Assembly (NCBI RefSeq): GCF_019649055.1
Contig: NW_026570265.1
Span: 310,001-374,000, forward strand
DNA from: Paramacrobiotus metropolitanus
Lineage: Eukaryota; Tardigrada; Eutardigrada; Parachela; Macrobiotidae
DNA length: 64,000 nucleotides
Direction: 5' to 3'
Both the position numbers and the translations under genes were made by a program. This document shows positions 40,940-51,966 of the stretch, one piece after another. The first letter of the stretch is position 1. Every line of letters begins with the position of its first letter. The notes beneath the pieces were generated by a model. It was not told where the DNA came from and did not search any database. It saw nothing but the letters and a program-made list of their open reading frames with translations.

Positions 40940-43900
40940 TTACAGTTCTAACGATGCATGAATGAGAACATCATCCTTTTTGTCACTTTTCTGAAGATTC
41001 TGGTAGAGCTGTCCAAAGCGGCCGTATTTTACTCTGCCCTCGAAATCTGGACGCGCTTTCCGCTTTTTGGGCAAGGCTGGAAGATCCTTTTTTGCTGCAT
41101 CCGGTTTTCGTTCTACAGCATATAATTATTCACTTTTGAAAAAAGAGCACCGGATAGTTGTAACCATAGAAAACGTACCCAGCGCAACGTGGCTGTGAAT
41201 TCGCTGCCTCTCGCGGATCATGTGTTTCATTTCTTCTTTAACTGGACGTCTTAAAACGGTGTGCAGATACGCACGAAGCTGGGCATGTTCCGGGGATTTG
41301 TTGGCGTTTGCTTCAAGCAGCATATCCAGCTCCGCCCACAATACGGCATAAATTTCTGCCCTGAAATTATTGTTCAAGGTTGTGCGTGCAGATAGGTATG
41401 AGGTTAGAGGTACGTATGTACTTCCAAAAAAGTATTTTTACGTTACAGTACAGTAATTTGTTACGTTACATGCCAAGTATTTTAGCTTTCCGCATATTTA
41501 CTTTTTGTGAGAGGAAGTAATGTTTTGAAGCAACAAGTGGGCATTCGACACGGGCAACGACTCGGCATTTTTTTCCATGCCTGTCACTTCAAGAATGGCA
41601 TCTCGTGCAGCCCCCCAATTGGCATGCCGGGAATCCGCTGAGTTTACAGCGTCGAAAAGGGGCACAAACTAAAGTGCAAATGTATCATACAAGTGTATCA
41701 TGTACTACGTTTACCATGTACAAGTAAACTGTAAATCATGTTTTTAAAACCACAGCATAATCCTACAATATTACCTGTGGCAGAAGGTACACAATGGTGT
41801 CACTATAAACAAGCGGAAAGTATGCCGTCAACTGGTTTTGATGATCCAATACGCTCTTCTTCAGTGGAAAAGTTTTCGGGTCCAACGATAACGACGATAA
41901 CACTGCAGCCAGTTCCTAGTTCGTGCAAAATAAAAAAATTCAAACCAACATTTTGCTGTGTAAGAAACTGCAGCGCAAAGCAAGCTGTAGAAAACTGCCT
42001 GTTTATGTTTACGATTTTATACTTTAGCTCGGTATGTTGCAACACGTCCTCCAGCAAGTTCAGCCAACGACGGCATATCATCCGTGAATTTTTCAGTTCC
42101 AGATCGCAGCTGGAGAAGACAAATTTTTCCGCCGCACAGAAAGAGTTTACACGCCATTCCTGCCGTTTCCTGGCTTTCCAGCAATACTGCGTTACCTGGT
42201 CAAAAGTTTATGCGTATCAAGAAATTAAAGTCAACAAACAGCGACACATTTTGTTCCGTAATAGTCGGCCTTACCATCCACAACATACCCAACCAAGCAC
42301 TGCGTTGGTCGTGTAGCTTGATCGGACGGCGAAGCACGTAAGGGCAGCGCATTTTCCAGGGGTAAATAATTCGAAACCAATCCTTTTACGGGTTTCACCC
42401 ATTTCATTCTTAGCGAACTTTCTGAGCGACTTCCTTGGCGACCGGAAGAATCCAAAAGATAAGGATGATAGAGATCGACATTAAATGAAAATGAAGTTGA
42501 TCCGCCGGATTTTGCATCCTCTTTCATCGGAACTGTCGCGGTAAACATATTTTCAAATATTAAACTCAGTACTCACACGTATTACGTATCACTGGCAAAC
42601 TGCGTGAAACAGCTCTGAAAGCATTTGTATGAAAGAATTACGTAGACAATCCGACTTACTGTCGGTGACAGTTGTCTTCAAGAGACCCAAATCCAAGGCC
42701 ACGCAGGATTTCAAGCATTCAACAATATCCGCACCAGTTTTCGCGAAATAATGGGTGAGGTAGATATCTTCGCTTTTATCGAGCTAGAAATCGAAGATCT
42801 CATGAAGCGTAAACCGACTTGCAACTTCAAAAACAGAACAGTCTCCTAAATTACTATGCAATATTTAACATTCTAAATCATATATCTACAGAAAATCTCA
42901 AGCTTAATAATGCTTCTACCTTTTGTGCAACTGCAGGTGGTTTTTGCTTGGCGCCGACACTAATCACAGCTATTTCGTATCTGGCCAGATAAGCCACATT
43001 CTGCTCTATAAGACATCGTCGGAACAGCGCATTAAGTTTAAAAGGGTCGCTTTCGGATGTCAACAAGATAATTCTGATGAAAAAGGGCTTATCAGCCACA
43101 ACATCCTGCACAGGAAATTCAAAAATGGGGCAGACAAGAGCTCGTCATTCTCCATAGCACGGAAGCTGGCAGTAATTTTTTCCAACGAAATAGTCGACAA
43201 ATTCGCCGGATCAGAAGATTTGTCCATTCTATGATTGGCCAGTGCCAACATTTTCAGTCGAAAATTTCGAAATTTAGGCATTTTCATCTGTTGTGCTTCC
43301 AGTGTATCATCCAACGGAGTGATAACTATTGGTTCCTTATTCTGCTGGACTCCGAAAACCGCTATCTGTGGGTTAGCAAGAAACTCAGTGCTTAAAACAA
43401 ACAATTCATACCAAGCGGCGTACTTTCTAATATAATGTCACTTAAAATGCGTAATTATAGAGGCTTCAGTTCACTATAATATTATTCAACCCAGTTTACA
43501 GTGAAGTATAAATTGCTAAAAAAATTCTTTCGTTTCCAAAAAACGCATAACACTTGCGCACCTTATAAGTTGGGTAGATATCCCATGCGATGCGGCAGTA
43601 TTCAAACAGTGCTTCTGTGGCCCATGTTAGCCAACTCCATTTGACGGGAGCCAGAGGACTTGTTGCGGCATCTGGTCGGCTTTTTGCGACAGTATCAATG
43701 TCCAGTGCCTGTCATTGTCAATGCAAAACCGTCAGAATCATAATTCAATGCTTACGCTGGTGCGGGATGAATATCAAAACACGTTTCAGTCCTGACTCAC
43801 ATCTGGCGCATAATTCCACATATAGCCAGAGTTTTCCAGGAATACTATGGTGCGAAATGCACTGGTGGTTGCACGGGACCTGCACGAAATAACAGCTCAA

Positions 43901-43977
43901 CCAGCCTTACCAATCCGTTAAAAACGCACTGTTTCATCACCGTACCTTTCGGAATTCTTTGTCTTTGGAGTTCCCAT
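40940..43977 (-). CDS. INTS13: Integrator complex subunit 13 (Asunder)
   Basis: Integrator subunit that with INTS14 forms a VWA-type module linked to the snRNA 3'-end cleavage module; the fly homologue is Asunder, needed for perinuclear dynein. Exons: 43946-43977, 43801-43879, 43562-43708, possible microexon 43412-43426, 43136-43365, 42920-43073, 42660-42783, 42275-42532, 42023-42195, 41775-41915, 41502-41668, 41179-41360, 40940-41112 (about 624 aa; human 706). Family landmarks by my alignment: TIVFLENSGYMWNYAPD near the N-terminus, ALFEYCRIAWDIYP, FAKTGADIVECL, TDIPMKEDAK, VGYVVDGNAVLLESQE, AGGRVATYRAK, LDPKTFPLKK then LTAYFPLVYSDTIVYLLPQ, AVLWAELDMLLEAN, and the C-terminal FEGRVKYGRFGQLYQNLQKS matching the cleavage-module binding tail. 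Several donors are weak (GTCTGC at 43135), so boundaries need transcripts. Confidence 0.88.
43412..43426 (-). other. candidate 15-nt microexon in INTS13
   Basis: TTAG, then AAAGTACGCCGCTTG, then GTATGA on the minus strand encodes KVRRL in phase 0. It joins DIYPTYK to IAVFGVQQ, close to the FPFKKLVNFIV stretch of the human protein. Skipping it is also in frame. Confidence 0.5.
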
Positions 43978-43998
43978 CCTACTGTATTTGCTCGTACC

Positions 43999-44330
43999 TC
44001 ATAGGGATTTCACAAATTTCACTTTCGACTTCTAAAAGTAAGTAGTAATGCGTGCAGGAACACGTGAGATAAACTCTATCTTGTTCTATCCAGATGCAGA
44101 AGTTTAAAATCAATCCGCACTCACTGTCAGCTTAGATTTCTCTGGCAGAATCTCTGCTACAATCATTTCCCCAGTTCCGGTACGCTGTAAAACTGTCTTC
44201 AACGGGCCTGCTCCAACCCAACACACACCAGTGAACGCAGTGAGGGTGACTATCGATGTTCTAAAAAATCGCAAATCGTAACATACCTCGTGAAATCAGA
44301 AATGAAATGAAAATTTTTTATTATCGCAGA
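43999..44330 (-). CDS. unresolved small coding-like segment between INTS13 and the next minus gene
   Basis: An exon at 44125-44260 with good acceptor (TTTTTTAG) and donor (GTGAGT) encodes a hydrophobic stretch TSIVTLTAFTGVCWVGAGPL followed by KTVLQRTGTGEMIVAEILPE. A following 33-nt exon (43999-44031) would end KSKVKFVKSL. A preceding exon ending at 44287 is compatible by phase, but I find no in-frame ATG. It looks like a small single-pass membrane protein. Family not recognised, and it may belong to a 5' UTR or to its neighbour. Confidence 0.3.
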
Positions 44331-44679
44331 AATCTTCCCATTTCTTCATGGGGCAGTCGCCCTTGGGCTGGAGCAGTACGACTTACAATCAACGGAGTCG
44401 ACTGACCGCTGCCTTTCTGCTGCACTAGAAAAATTTGTTTTACCTTTTTAGTTTTTCCTATGAAAATTCAAATACTTAATTTTTATTGCTTATCGGAGTA
44501 CCACTAATCTTTTGTTTCTTTTACATTTGATCTGATGCCCACCTTTTGATCGCTTGTGCATTTGTAACTTGCCGCTTTCGTAGGAATCAACGATAAGTTC
44601 AATACAGAGTTTGCCCACTGTGCTGTCTGCGCCTGGTTTCTGGAATTTGGTTATCGGTTTTACGTATCGTAATTTACAC
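44321..44679 (-). CDS. unresolved small minus-strand gene, 3' part
   Basis: The exon at 44543-44679 encodes CKLRYVKPITKFQKPGAD, then KLCIELIVDSYESGKLQ. It joins by phase to exon 44321-44424, encoding GSGQSTPLIVSRTAPAQGRL and ending GRFLR. The stop codon TAA runs directly into AATAAA. A possible first exon starts at ATG 44773 (MGPLPDQGGITKHA), 81 bp from the divergent TIMMDC1 start, but its GTAATT donor would create a stop when joined to 44679. The 5' structure is therefore unsolved. Family not recognised. Confidence 0.4.
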
Positions 44680-44854
44680 CTATCCTTCCACCCTTAATTG
44701 CTCCGGACGACGTTAGAAATATTAATTACTATGCATGTTTTGTGATTCCGCCTTGGTCTGGCAGAGGCCCCATCGCTGCTTCACTGCGCAAATAATTTCA
44801 TAACAGTTTTCTCGTACTGGGGAACGGATATCAGAGATATAAAGAGCTTGAACA

Positions 44855-46628
44855 ATGGTTCGCATAACTCATAACTTTGGGGAATTTGGCAATATCGAGG
44901 TCATAAAGGGTATCGATTATCCTCTTGAGACCCCTCCGGAAGAAAAAGGAAATATATTCGAACGATACATCCTTCCGAATTATACAGAAGCAAAGGCGAG
45001 GCTGCGTAGAAGTTTTGGATTCAAAAATGACGATCCGGAGCTGTTCTCCGCGGCTGCGCTCCAAGAATCTCTTGATGATTCGACGGCATGGAACCGCATT
45101 AAGAATATTTTCAAATACGAGTAGGTACCCTTTCTTCTTACAGTACCGGTTATTTTAGTAGACTGGTTAAGTTTCAACCTTCTGCATGATTGCATCACAG
45201 TTAACTGCACTATATAGATATTAGCAAAACCAGTACGTGGAAAATATATTAACTGTAACACTACAATAACAGTGTAACTTGTAAGTGATAAAGTTAATTT
45301 TACTTGTACGACAGTACGAGTACTAAAAGTAAAATGATTGAGCATAATATGTGTTATACTATTATGATGTTCATTTTGGAATTCCGGCCAGTAGTGAGCG
45401 AATGGTTTGTATACTGTTCTAGCGCCAACGACCAAATTTCGGGTGAATTTCTCATGATTAAGCACTCGACAATCGCTGCGCTGATTGTTGGTGCAGTTAT
45501 GGGAGGCTGGAAAGGAGTTAACGGCATTCGAGAGCGTTTCATAAAGTACCACCAGGCGACTATTTTTGAGCGTGAGCTGGAAGCGCAGGTTAGCGAAAGT
45601 GATATATATCTCCGAATAAATAAATCGCATATTCGAATTTTATTGAAGTCGCGTCAGAGTGTTGCAGCCATGTTTTTGCAAATGTACAGTGTTTTTTGAC
45701 ATTGTGGTTTTAGTAATTCTTAACCGGAAAATTGCGTTGTTGCAGATGAGAATGATTGACACCGTTGCTTACCATGGCTTCCGAAGCGCTCTTAAATATG
45801 CGTTAAAATATGGATTTTTTATGTTTTCTTTTACGTAAGTTATGAGTTATGCTATCCTTACCTTGAGGGATGTTGTGCAGGAACTACAATGTCATAGAGG
45901 TGGTGCGTTACTGATATGCGCTTATTTTCTTTCACCTGCGTATATATCAGTAAAATAAAATTAGCAATCATCTGCGTATGTAAAGGACTGAAATAAATTT
46001 TTTATACAAGCTGGTAAGAACAGCGAAAACTTACTGATTTTGGAGTTCAGGATTCCCAATTTTTGCAGAACCATTAGTGCGATGGCAGTTGCCGCACGGC
46101 AGGAATCAGGGATAGTGGAGAACACCATTGCCGGAAGTAAGCCGAACGCCATTGCCATTTCCGATTTCGGTTTCGTGTGCGATTAATCCCGAAAAAGTTT
46201 TTGTTGGTAACCTCAAATGCTCATATTTTAGCGATAACTGGAGTAGTGCATCGACCTCATATGGGAATACGTGCTGCTGTCACGGCTGGAACTTTGGGGG
46301 GCGTTCTTGGGTAAAGCTCGAAGCACATTTATTGCTGCTTTACCTTGCATTTTTTCTTGTTGTGATGAACTGCAGAACTTGTGCCGGTGCCCTCCTGTAT
46401 GGATCAAGGAAACTCACGGGGCGAACATATGAGGAAACGGCTTACTGGGTTAAGATGGGACATGTGAATCGGTACCGCTCCCATCTGGAGACCGAATACG
46501 CGAAGCACAATGGACCTCTTGTTAGTTTGTTCGGTAATAAAAAAGACGGAACCCCTGCGACTGCAACACCAGCGATGTCCCCATTGCTGCAGAGTGCTCA
46601 GTCTACTGGTGTGGCAGCTTCTAGGTGA
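44855..46628 (+). CDS. TIMMDC1: TIMMDC1, mitochondrial complex I assembly factor
   Basis: Inner mitochondrial membrane protein of the Tim17/22/23 superfamily needed to assemble the membrane arm of complex I. Exons: 44855-45120, 45423-45588, 45746-45834, 46069-46136, 46232-46310, 46376-46628 (306 aa; human 285). The N-terminal part ends in WNRIKNIFKYD, like the human GWDRLRELF segment. The first membrane segment is KHSTIAALIVGAVMGGWKGV, then RFIKYHQATIFE; the next exon has the conserved AYHGFRSALKYALKYGFFMF. Later segments are ENTIAGTITGVVHRPHMGIR and AAVTAGTLGGVLGTCAGALL, both with Gly-rich Tim17-like helices. A polar tail rich in Thr/Pro/Ala ends the protein. The third intron (45835-46068) was set by alignment: other acceptors lead to stops. 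Confidence 0.92.
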
Positions 46629-47472
46629 TAATAATTAATTTGATAATTGTGTTTGGTGTTTTGTTTCGGCTGTAAATTGTTTTGGGATTTGTTCTTTTCA
46701 TCTTTCTGGTTGTTGTGTTAACTGCCGTGAAATCTTGTTTTGCCAAGTAAAGGTTGGTTTTTTCTGTCATCCGGTGTTTTTTGCTGTGCGTACGAATCAT
46801 GCAGATTGTGATTAATGAAGTGACAGATTACCAGATGCCATACGAATTTTAATGGTTATTCAAGTTGACATTGGTTAAACTCAAAATTACGCAGTTCCCA
46901 TAATTTCAAATAAATTACCTAGTTATGGACAACAGATACTCGATTTGAGTAATATGTATCGCACACGGCACTTCTTTGTCGTCATTTCTTAAGTTCTTAT
47001 AAACGTAAGATGCTTCCGTATTGTACTTCCATTTTATCCGCAATTTTGATGGGATTGTTCGTCTTATATATGAACTGATTTGTTGAAAGAGCGAGTACAC
47101 GAAATGCGTTATGGTGTGCTTCAAGAGGATTACAGGAATTGTATTAGAATTTTTCACCAGTTTAATCTGCAACAAACCAAATCAAAGTCATACCACTTGA
47201 GTACTGGGTCTGAAACAGCGACAAAATGAACATAACTTTATTCTTCCAGTAATTTCAACACTGAACACAACAGAACTGACACAATTCTGCAGCAGGTTTT
47301 GTCCTCTCACACTCACAGTGCTCATACTGAGCCTACCAACAATTACGAAGTGCACAACAAATAAATAACCGTAGCGGTGGAGTGGATTCCGGTAGTATGC
47401 AGATCCTCGGAAAAACTTCAACTGAAATTTGAACATATAAACAGCGAGATCAGACATACCGAATTGTGTACA
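46629..47472. other. tail-to-tail spacer, no gene seen
   Basis: About 840 bp between the TIMMDC1 stop and the stop of the next minus-strand gene. Short frames only. Confidence 0.5.
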
Positions 47473-49252
47473 TCACTGTGAGTATCTTTTACTAGAGCCA
47501 GGAGCAGAAGATGTACTAGCATGTATCCGGCCGGGTAGTGCCTTTCTGGATGAAGCCGGGTCAATCACCTCATTCGCTGACTTGCGTACTTGACCATTTA
47601 CTAACTGTTCTTCAACAAATTCATGTCGAGACTGCTCTGGAAAATTTGCCTCGTACCAATCTTTAAAAGCACATGCTTGCCGGTACGCTTCGTGAAGGGA
47701 TGTATTGAAAAATGGGTTAGAGACCATTTGAAAAAATTCTTGAGGAAAGGAATGGCTGGGTGGTATGGCATTCATACCCGCACGCCGGGGATGATTATTT
47801 GTATTTACTGATGGGAATTGCATTGAGCTGAATGCTGGACGCCGCATCCATGGCAGTGACGCGACATACTGCTCTTTCAGACTGCGGCCGTTCTGTGGAC
47901 GCTGTGCAGAGTGGGGCTTTTCCATAGTCAGGGGCGCAGGATCAATAACTTGGTAATAAGACGGTTTAGGTTGTCGTTCTGGATCGTCGTTTTCATCAGT
48001 AGAGGTATGGGTATCCGCTTCGCTATCCCATTCTTCCGTCTCCGAAGTACTATCGCCTATGCAAACACTCATGATAGTCTCCTTCCGTAGATAAATATTT
48101 ACTCAGTTAGACAGAAAATGAATTATGGATCATTCATTTGTACAAGGTAATTCATTATCCTGTTTATCAAGATGAGCATGGAACATAAAGTTCCTTTGGA
48201 GGTATCAATTAAGAAAGACAGCTGATGAAACGTTAGGTAAATTGTAAATTAATACATCTTACATTCACGATACAGCCAAAAGTTTTCAGCAAGCAAAACG
48301 TCCTGCAAAAGGGAAGGGGATGCATTTTTAAGCGTTCTTTCTACCTGACGATTCACTTGTACTTTCTCTTGCCGGCGCTGGTTGGTTGATCTGCGTTTTA
48401 TCAGCTTCCTCATCCGTAAACTCACTGTCGGAAGAATTCATATCTTCAGGAGTTTGAGTAGCACTCGAGGAAATTGTAGCACCTTGAATCAAAAATCAAA
48501 CTTACTCTTTACAAAAAAATTGATACAAGAAGTATAAAATTTTAAGTGATACGCCGCATACGGGCATAATATATGTAGTAAGTCACCGTTAGTTACTGCT
48601 ATCAACTTTAAAAGCAGTTCGGCAACCCAATAATTTTTGTCGGGAAAAACTCTCTAATTAATTTTTTTGCAAGATGAATGAGGAGATTTATGCGCTGGAG
48701 CAACAATCATACGAAATATTTAAAAAAAAACAGACCTGTGGCGGAAAACGAAACGGGGTCAACTTTTTCCTTCTCTGTATTTTCTTCGTCGGATGATGTT
48801 AACGATCCACGCGTCTTCACCGGATTTGCATCACCAAGCATCGAATGATATCGGCTTAAATTGGAAGTATTTCTATTCGATGAGACAACTGTTGTCTCAC
48901 ACCGCTGTAGATTTCTCTTAAGTGGTGCAATATTATGTGCTATCCGATTGGAAACGGGCAGAACTGCCTCGGAAATTGGTTCTATCATCCGTCTGGCACG
49001 AGTGCTCACAGGAGAAATATTAGCGATCATCTTGGAGCTTCGGGAAGAGCATGGGCTTTGATTATCAATACCATTACTCGCGGCATCAAACGATGAACGC
49101 GATGTAATATGCTCAGCGATCTCCACGTTTGATATTTGCTCTTCCAGATCTTTGGTAAGGTCCGCATTTTGAAGGATGGCCTGTTTTATGTTAAAATTAG
49201 CAGGCAAACTCTCCACCAAATCGTGGCTACCATGCCCGTTGCGTTTATCCAT
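47473..49252 (-). CDS. unrecognised Ser/Glu/Pro-rich protein, about 412 aa
   Basis: Exons: 48736-49252, 48345-48482 and 47473-48056 (phases 1 and 1 agree). I do not recognise the family. The N-terminus is acidic and helical (NADLTKDLEEQISNVEIAEH) and is followed by a Ser/Asn/Arg-rich, probably disordered region with SSDEENTEKEKVD. The middle exon is very acidic (NSSDSEFTDEEADK), and acidic Ser/Thr repeats continue (DSTSETEEWDSEADTHTS). The C-terminal third carries an aromatic, potentially folded or binding segment: SLPWMRRPAFSSMQFPS, FPQEFFQMVSNPFFNTSLHE and FKDWYEANFPEQS. There are many potential casein-kinase-2 type sites. The start at 49252 follows an in-frame stop, and a 20-codon upstream ORF sits just before it. 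Confidence 0.75.
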
Positions 49253-49260
49253 TTCGCCGC

Positions 49261-49323
49261 TCAAATCCCAAATATTTCACAGTCACTTTTGAACTTTGAT
49301 AAACTCTTTATGGCTTTACCCAT
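49261..49323 (-). promoter_or_regulatory. 20-codon upstream ORF of the unrecognised gene
   Basis: ATG at 49323 opens a 20-codon frame (MGKAIKSLSKFKSDCEIFGI) that stops with TGA at 49261-49263, 8 nt before the main ATG at 49252. If both lie in the same leader it could limit translation of the main frame. Confidence 0.45.
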
Positions 49324-49985
49324 GTAAAACCTTATGAACAGAATTTCACCAGAGATAGTGAAATGTAATCATAATAAATTCAATTAATAGCACGAAGTAC
49401 TCATTCAAAACTGTCAAAGACTCAAAGGCTACGACAAAAATTATAAGACTGGATGTTTTTCAAGTAGAACCAAAACACTCGTCTGAAGCGCACAACATTA
49501 ATGACAAAACTTGATAAAATCTGTTCGTAGGGACTCAATGATGTTCCCAAGTGCAAACCAATGTGACTTGAATGATTTCAGTCCCAATAGGATACCAGTC
49601 AATGCATCCCGATTCCCGATTTAAATTTACACTTAAATAGGAGCAGAACATACTGTAACAAGGCTACAACTGATTTGTGGAGCAACTGATTGATTGAAAA
49701 TTTGAAACTTGTGTCTGCAATCTGGCATCGTGCCAGGCTTAAGTACTCTCGATCAAATCATTGGTTCGAAAACTGATCATAACGGCTTTCCATAGCCAGA
49801 CGAAAAACTTTGTAAGGCATTTTGTGATTTTTGTCTTCGACTCTTTGACTGTTTGACAGCTTTTCTGGTTACGTTTGAATTTGAGCACTTTAAATTGTTA
49901 ATAAGGGAATCCTTGAATGGCTTTAAAGTTTTCCAATTTTTGACGCAGTACCACATTAGAAGTTTTCGATGAAATTCGAGCAGTA

Positions 49986-51314
49986 ATGGCATTACCCGAC
50001 ACTGTTGGAGAGAAAGACGATCGGGATGCAGTGATTCTGCCACCTCCACCTCCACCTACAACTTATGTTCCCCTAATTAACTTAAACTCCCCTTCGCTTT
50101 CATCTGAATCCGGACGCAGTCTTTTGAGCCAGACCATAGAAGAATCCAGCAAAATAAAGCTGATGGACAGAATTAATCGCATCATAAAGTATGACATTTG
50201 CAGAGAGCCGGATCAAGAAGTCTGCTGTCGGGTAGACTTGCTTCTTCATCTGACTCCTCCGATTCTCCAGACAGGACCGAGGTGAGTTGAATAACTTGAA
50301 TGCAGTGTCAAATGTCGATGCACCGCTCTCATCACAGTAAGGCTGACTAGTACTAGGGTTACCGTAGAGGCTCGTTTTATAAAATTTATAGTCAGTAATA
50401 AGCATTCCAAACTCGTTCCAGTTGGAATTTTGATAAATAATTAATTAACATTTTTTTCTCTAATTCTTAACTTGCAGTTGTGGATTTGCAGCACTGGCGA
50501 CCTTAGGGCAGCTGCTTGACTCGTCCGATTGCACATTTCCGGATATCATGACTGTAATGCTTGAATGGGCAAAAGATCAGCAGTTCACGAAGATGGGCGA
50601 GATGTTTTCCGCCGCCAGGCTTCTTGAGACCCTGCAGAATTTTTCCCATGTAACGCGTACATGAAAGAACTGTTGACCACTGGTCAAGGAGAAGTGTCCG
50701 ATGTGGCTTGTAAAGAAATCATTGATGGTGTTTTGGACAACTGTGTTATGCTTATCCCATATGATAAGGGTCCCAATCACGACCCCGTTCTGCGGAATGG
50801 CCATTCGGCTCACTGGTGTGTTGTTCTCGGTAAATGAGTAGAAAATATCGTATCCTGTTCATTTCTGAAAGTTGCTTGACTGTTTTTGCATTTTTGAGTT
50901 CGTTGTTTACTAATTTTGTTTATAAACGATAGTGGTAGTGTATTACTTTACAGTCAGATGATTAAGACTAATTGAGCAAAATGCTTAACAGGACTGGCTA
51001 AAATCAACTTGATCCCGGAAGATGTGAAGTTTTGTGATACGAAAGAAACCGAAAATTCTCCAAATGCAGTTGACCATGTATATGCTCTTTGCCGACACGG
51101 AAAGTCTGCACATGTTGCTGTCTGGAAGCTCAAAGAGTTATTGAACAGTTGCTTGGGACTCAAAGAAATGCGGCCAACTCAGGATGCAGAGGACTTTGAC
51201 TACATCGTCAGCGATAGGAACGATTTGAAAGAATTACGCGGGCGGTTAATAATCATTAATACCAATCGTGAGCCGTGGAGGCATGTTTACGATACACGTG
51301 ATTCTGATAGTTGA
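49986..51314 (+). CDS. ACTMAP: actin maturation protease (ACTMAP, C19orf54 family)
   Basis: Cytosolic cysteine protease that removes the acetylated N-terminal resid ue(s) of nascent actin. Exons: 49986-50281, 50478-50656, 50695-50829, 50992-51314 (about 310 aa; human 351). The N-terminus has a proline run (ILPPPPPPTTYVP) like the profilin-binding region of human ACTMAP. Core motifs: QTGPSCGFAALATLGQLL with the probable nucleophile Cys, then KMGEMFSAARL, LIPYDKGPNHDP and NGHSAHWCVV with the probable catalytic His. C-terminal half: ALCRHGKSAHVAVWKLKEL. The reading frame breaks near 50650. A 38-nt intron (50657-50694) restores it, but this is unusually short; a frameshift or sequence error is the alternative. 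Directly upstream of twinfilin on the same strand. Confidence 0.88.
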
Positions 51315-51966
51315 TCTCGATCATCTCAATCAGAATTGTGATGAAGTTTTACCCGGTAGATGTCTTGTAATTTTTAATAATACTGGCTGTCGAACAGCTG
51401 TTTCTCCCTGTGTGCATAGAATTTGCACAGTTTATGCTGTGATGAAATGGATTATGGAATGCAAATTGACTAATATTAAAAACGTTCAAGTGTATATGTA
51501 GCATCAAGGCGGTTAAAGTGGTAATTGACTAATAGCATTTCTGTTCTGATTACTTCGTCCCCCCGTTTTTGCAAAGGTGTTCTGCTTTTCGTCAGGTTTT
51601 TTTAATAACCCTCACCCCTTAATATTAAGCTCATGTCTGCTGCCAAAAGAATAAGCGCCGTACCGTCTGCCATGTTGTCAGACGGATGCCGCTCTGAGCG
51701 GTGCGATATGACACAAGATCATATAGCACTCATAGAGGCGGTTCCAGTGTCTAGTTTCACCACGGTCTGGGATCCCGCAACACAATTTACGTACTATTTA
51801 TTTATTTGAATCTGAAAGATCGTTCGCACGATACTACAGTAGCTTTCCAATTCTTTTCTGGACACTGGAAATCATTTTTTTGCATTTTTTTAATGCGAAT
51901 TTGGTTAAACCCACCACGAGCCAGTTGTGATATCGGCATTCTGCTGTGTAGGATATTTATTCCACA
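51315..51966. other. ACTMAP-twinfilin spacer
   Basis: About 650 bp on the plus strand between ACTMAP and the twinfilin start. A 58-codon frame starting with ATG near 51633 (MSAAKRISAVPSAMLSDGCR) lies just upstream of twinfilin. It has no recognised family and could be UTR. Otherwise nothing is seen. Confidence 0.4.

Noticed and set aside
41738-42316. 192-codon plus-strand frame
   Set aside because: Antisense to INTS13 exons 9-10; composition and lack of homology indicate a shadow.
43060-43404. Apparent +1 frameshift in INTS13 between NDELL and IILLTSES
   Set aside because: A 62-nt intron (43074-43135) with a good pyrimidine tract and CAG acceptor removes the shift and improves the match to the family.
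44980-45630. 216-codon minus-strand frame
   Set aside because: Antisense to TIMMDC1 exons and introns; no domain recognised, and the plus strand is explained exon by exon.
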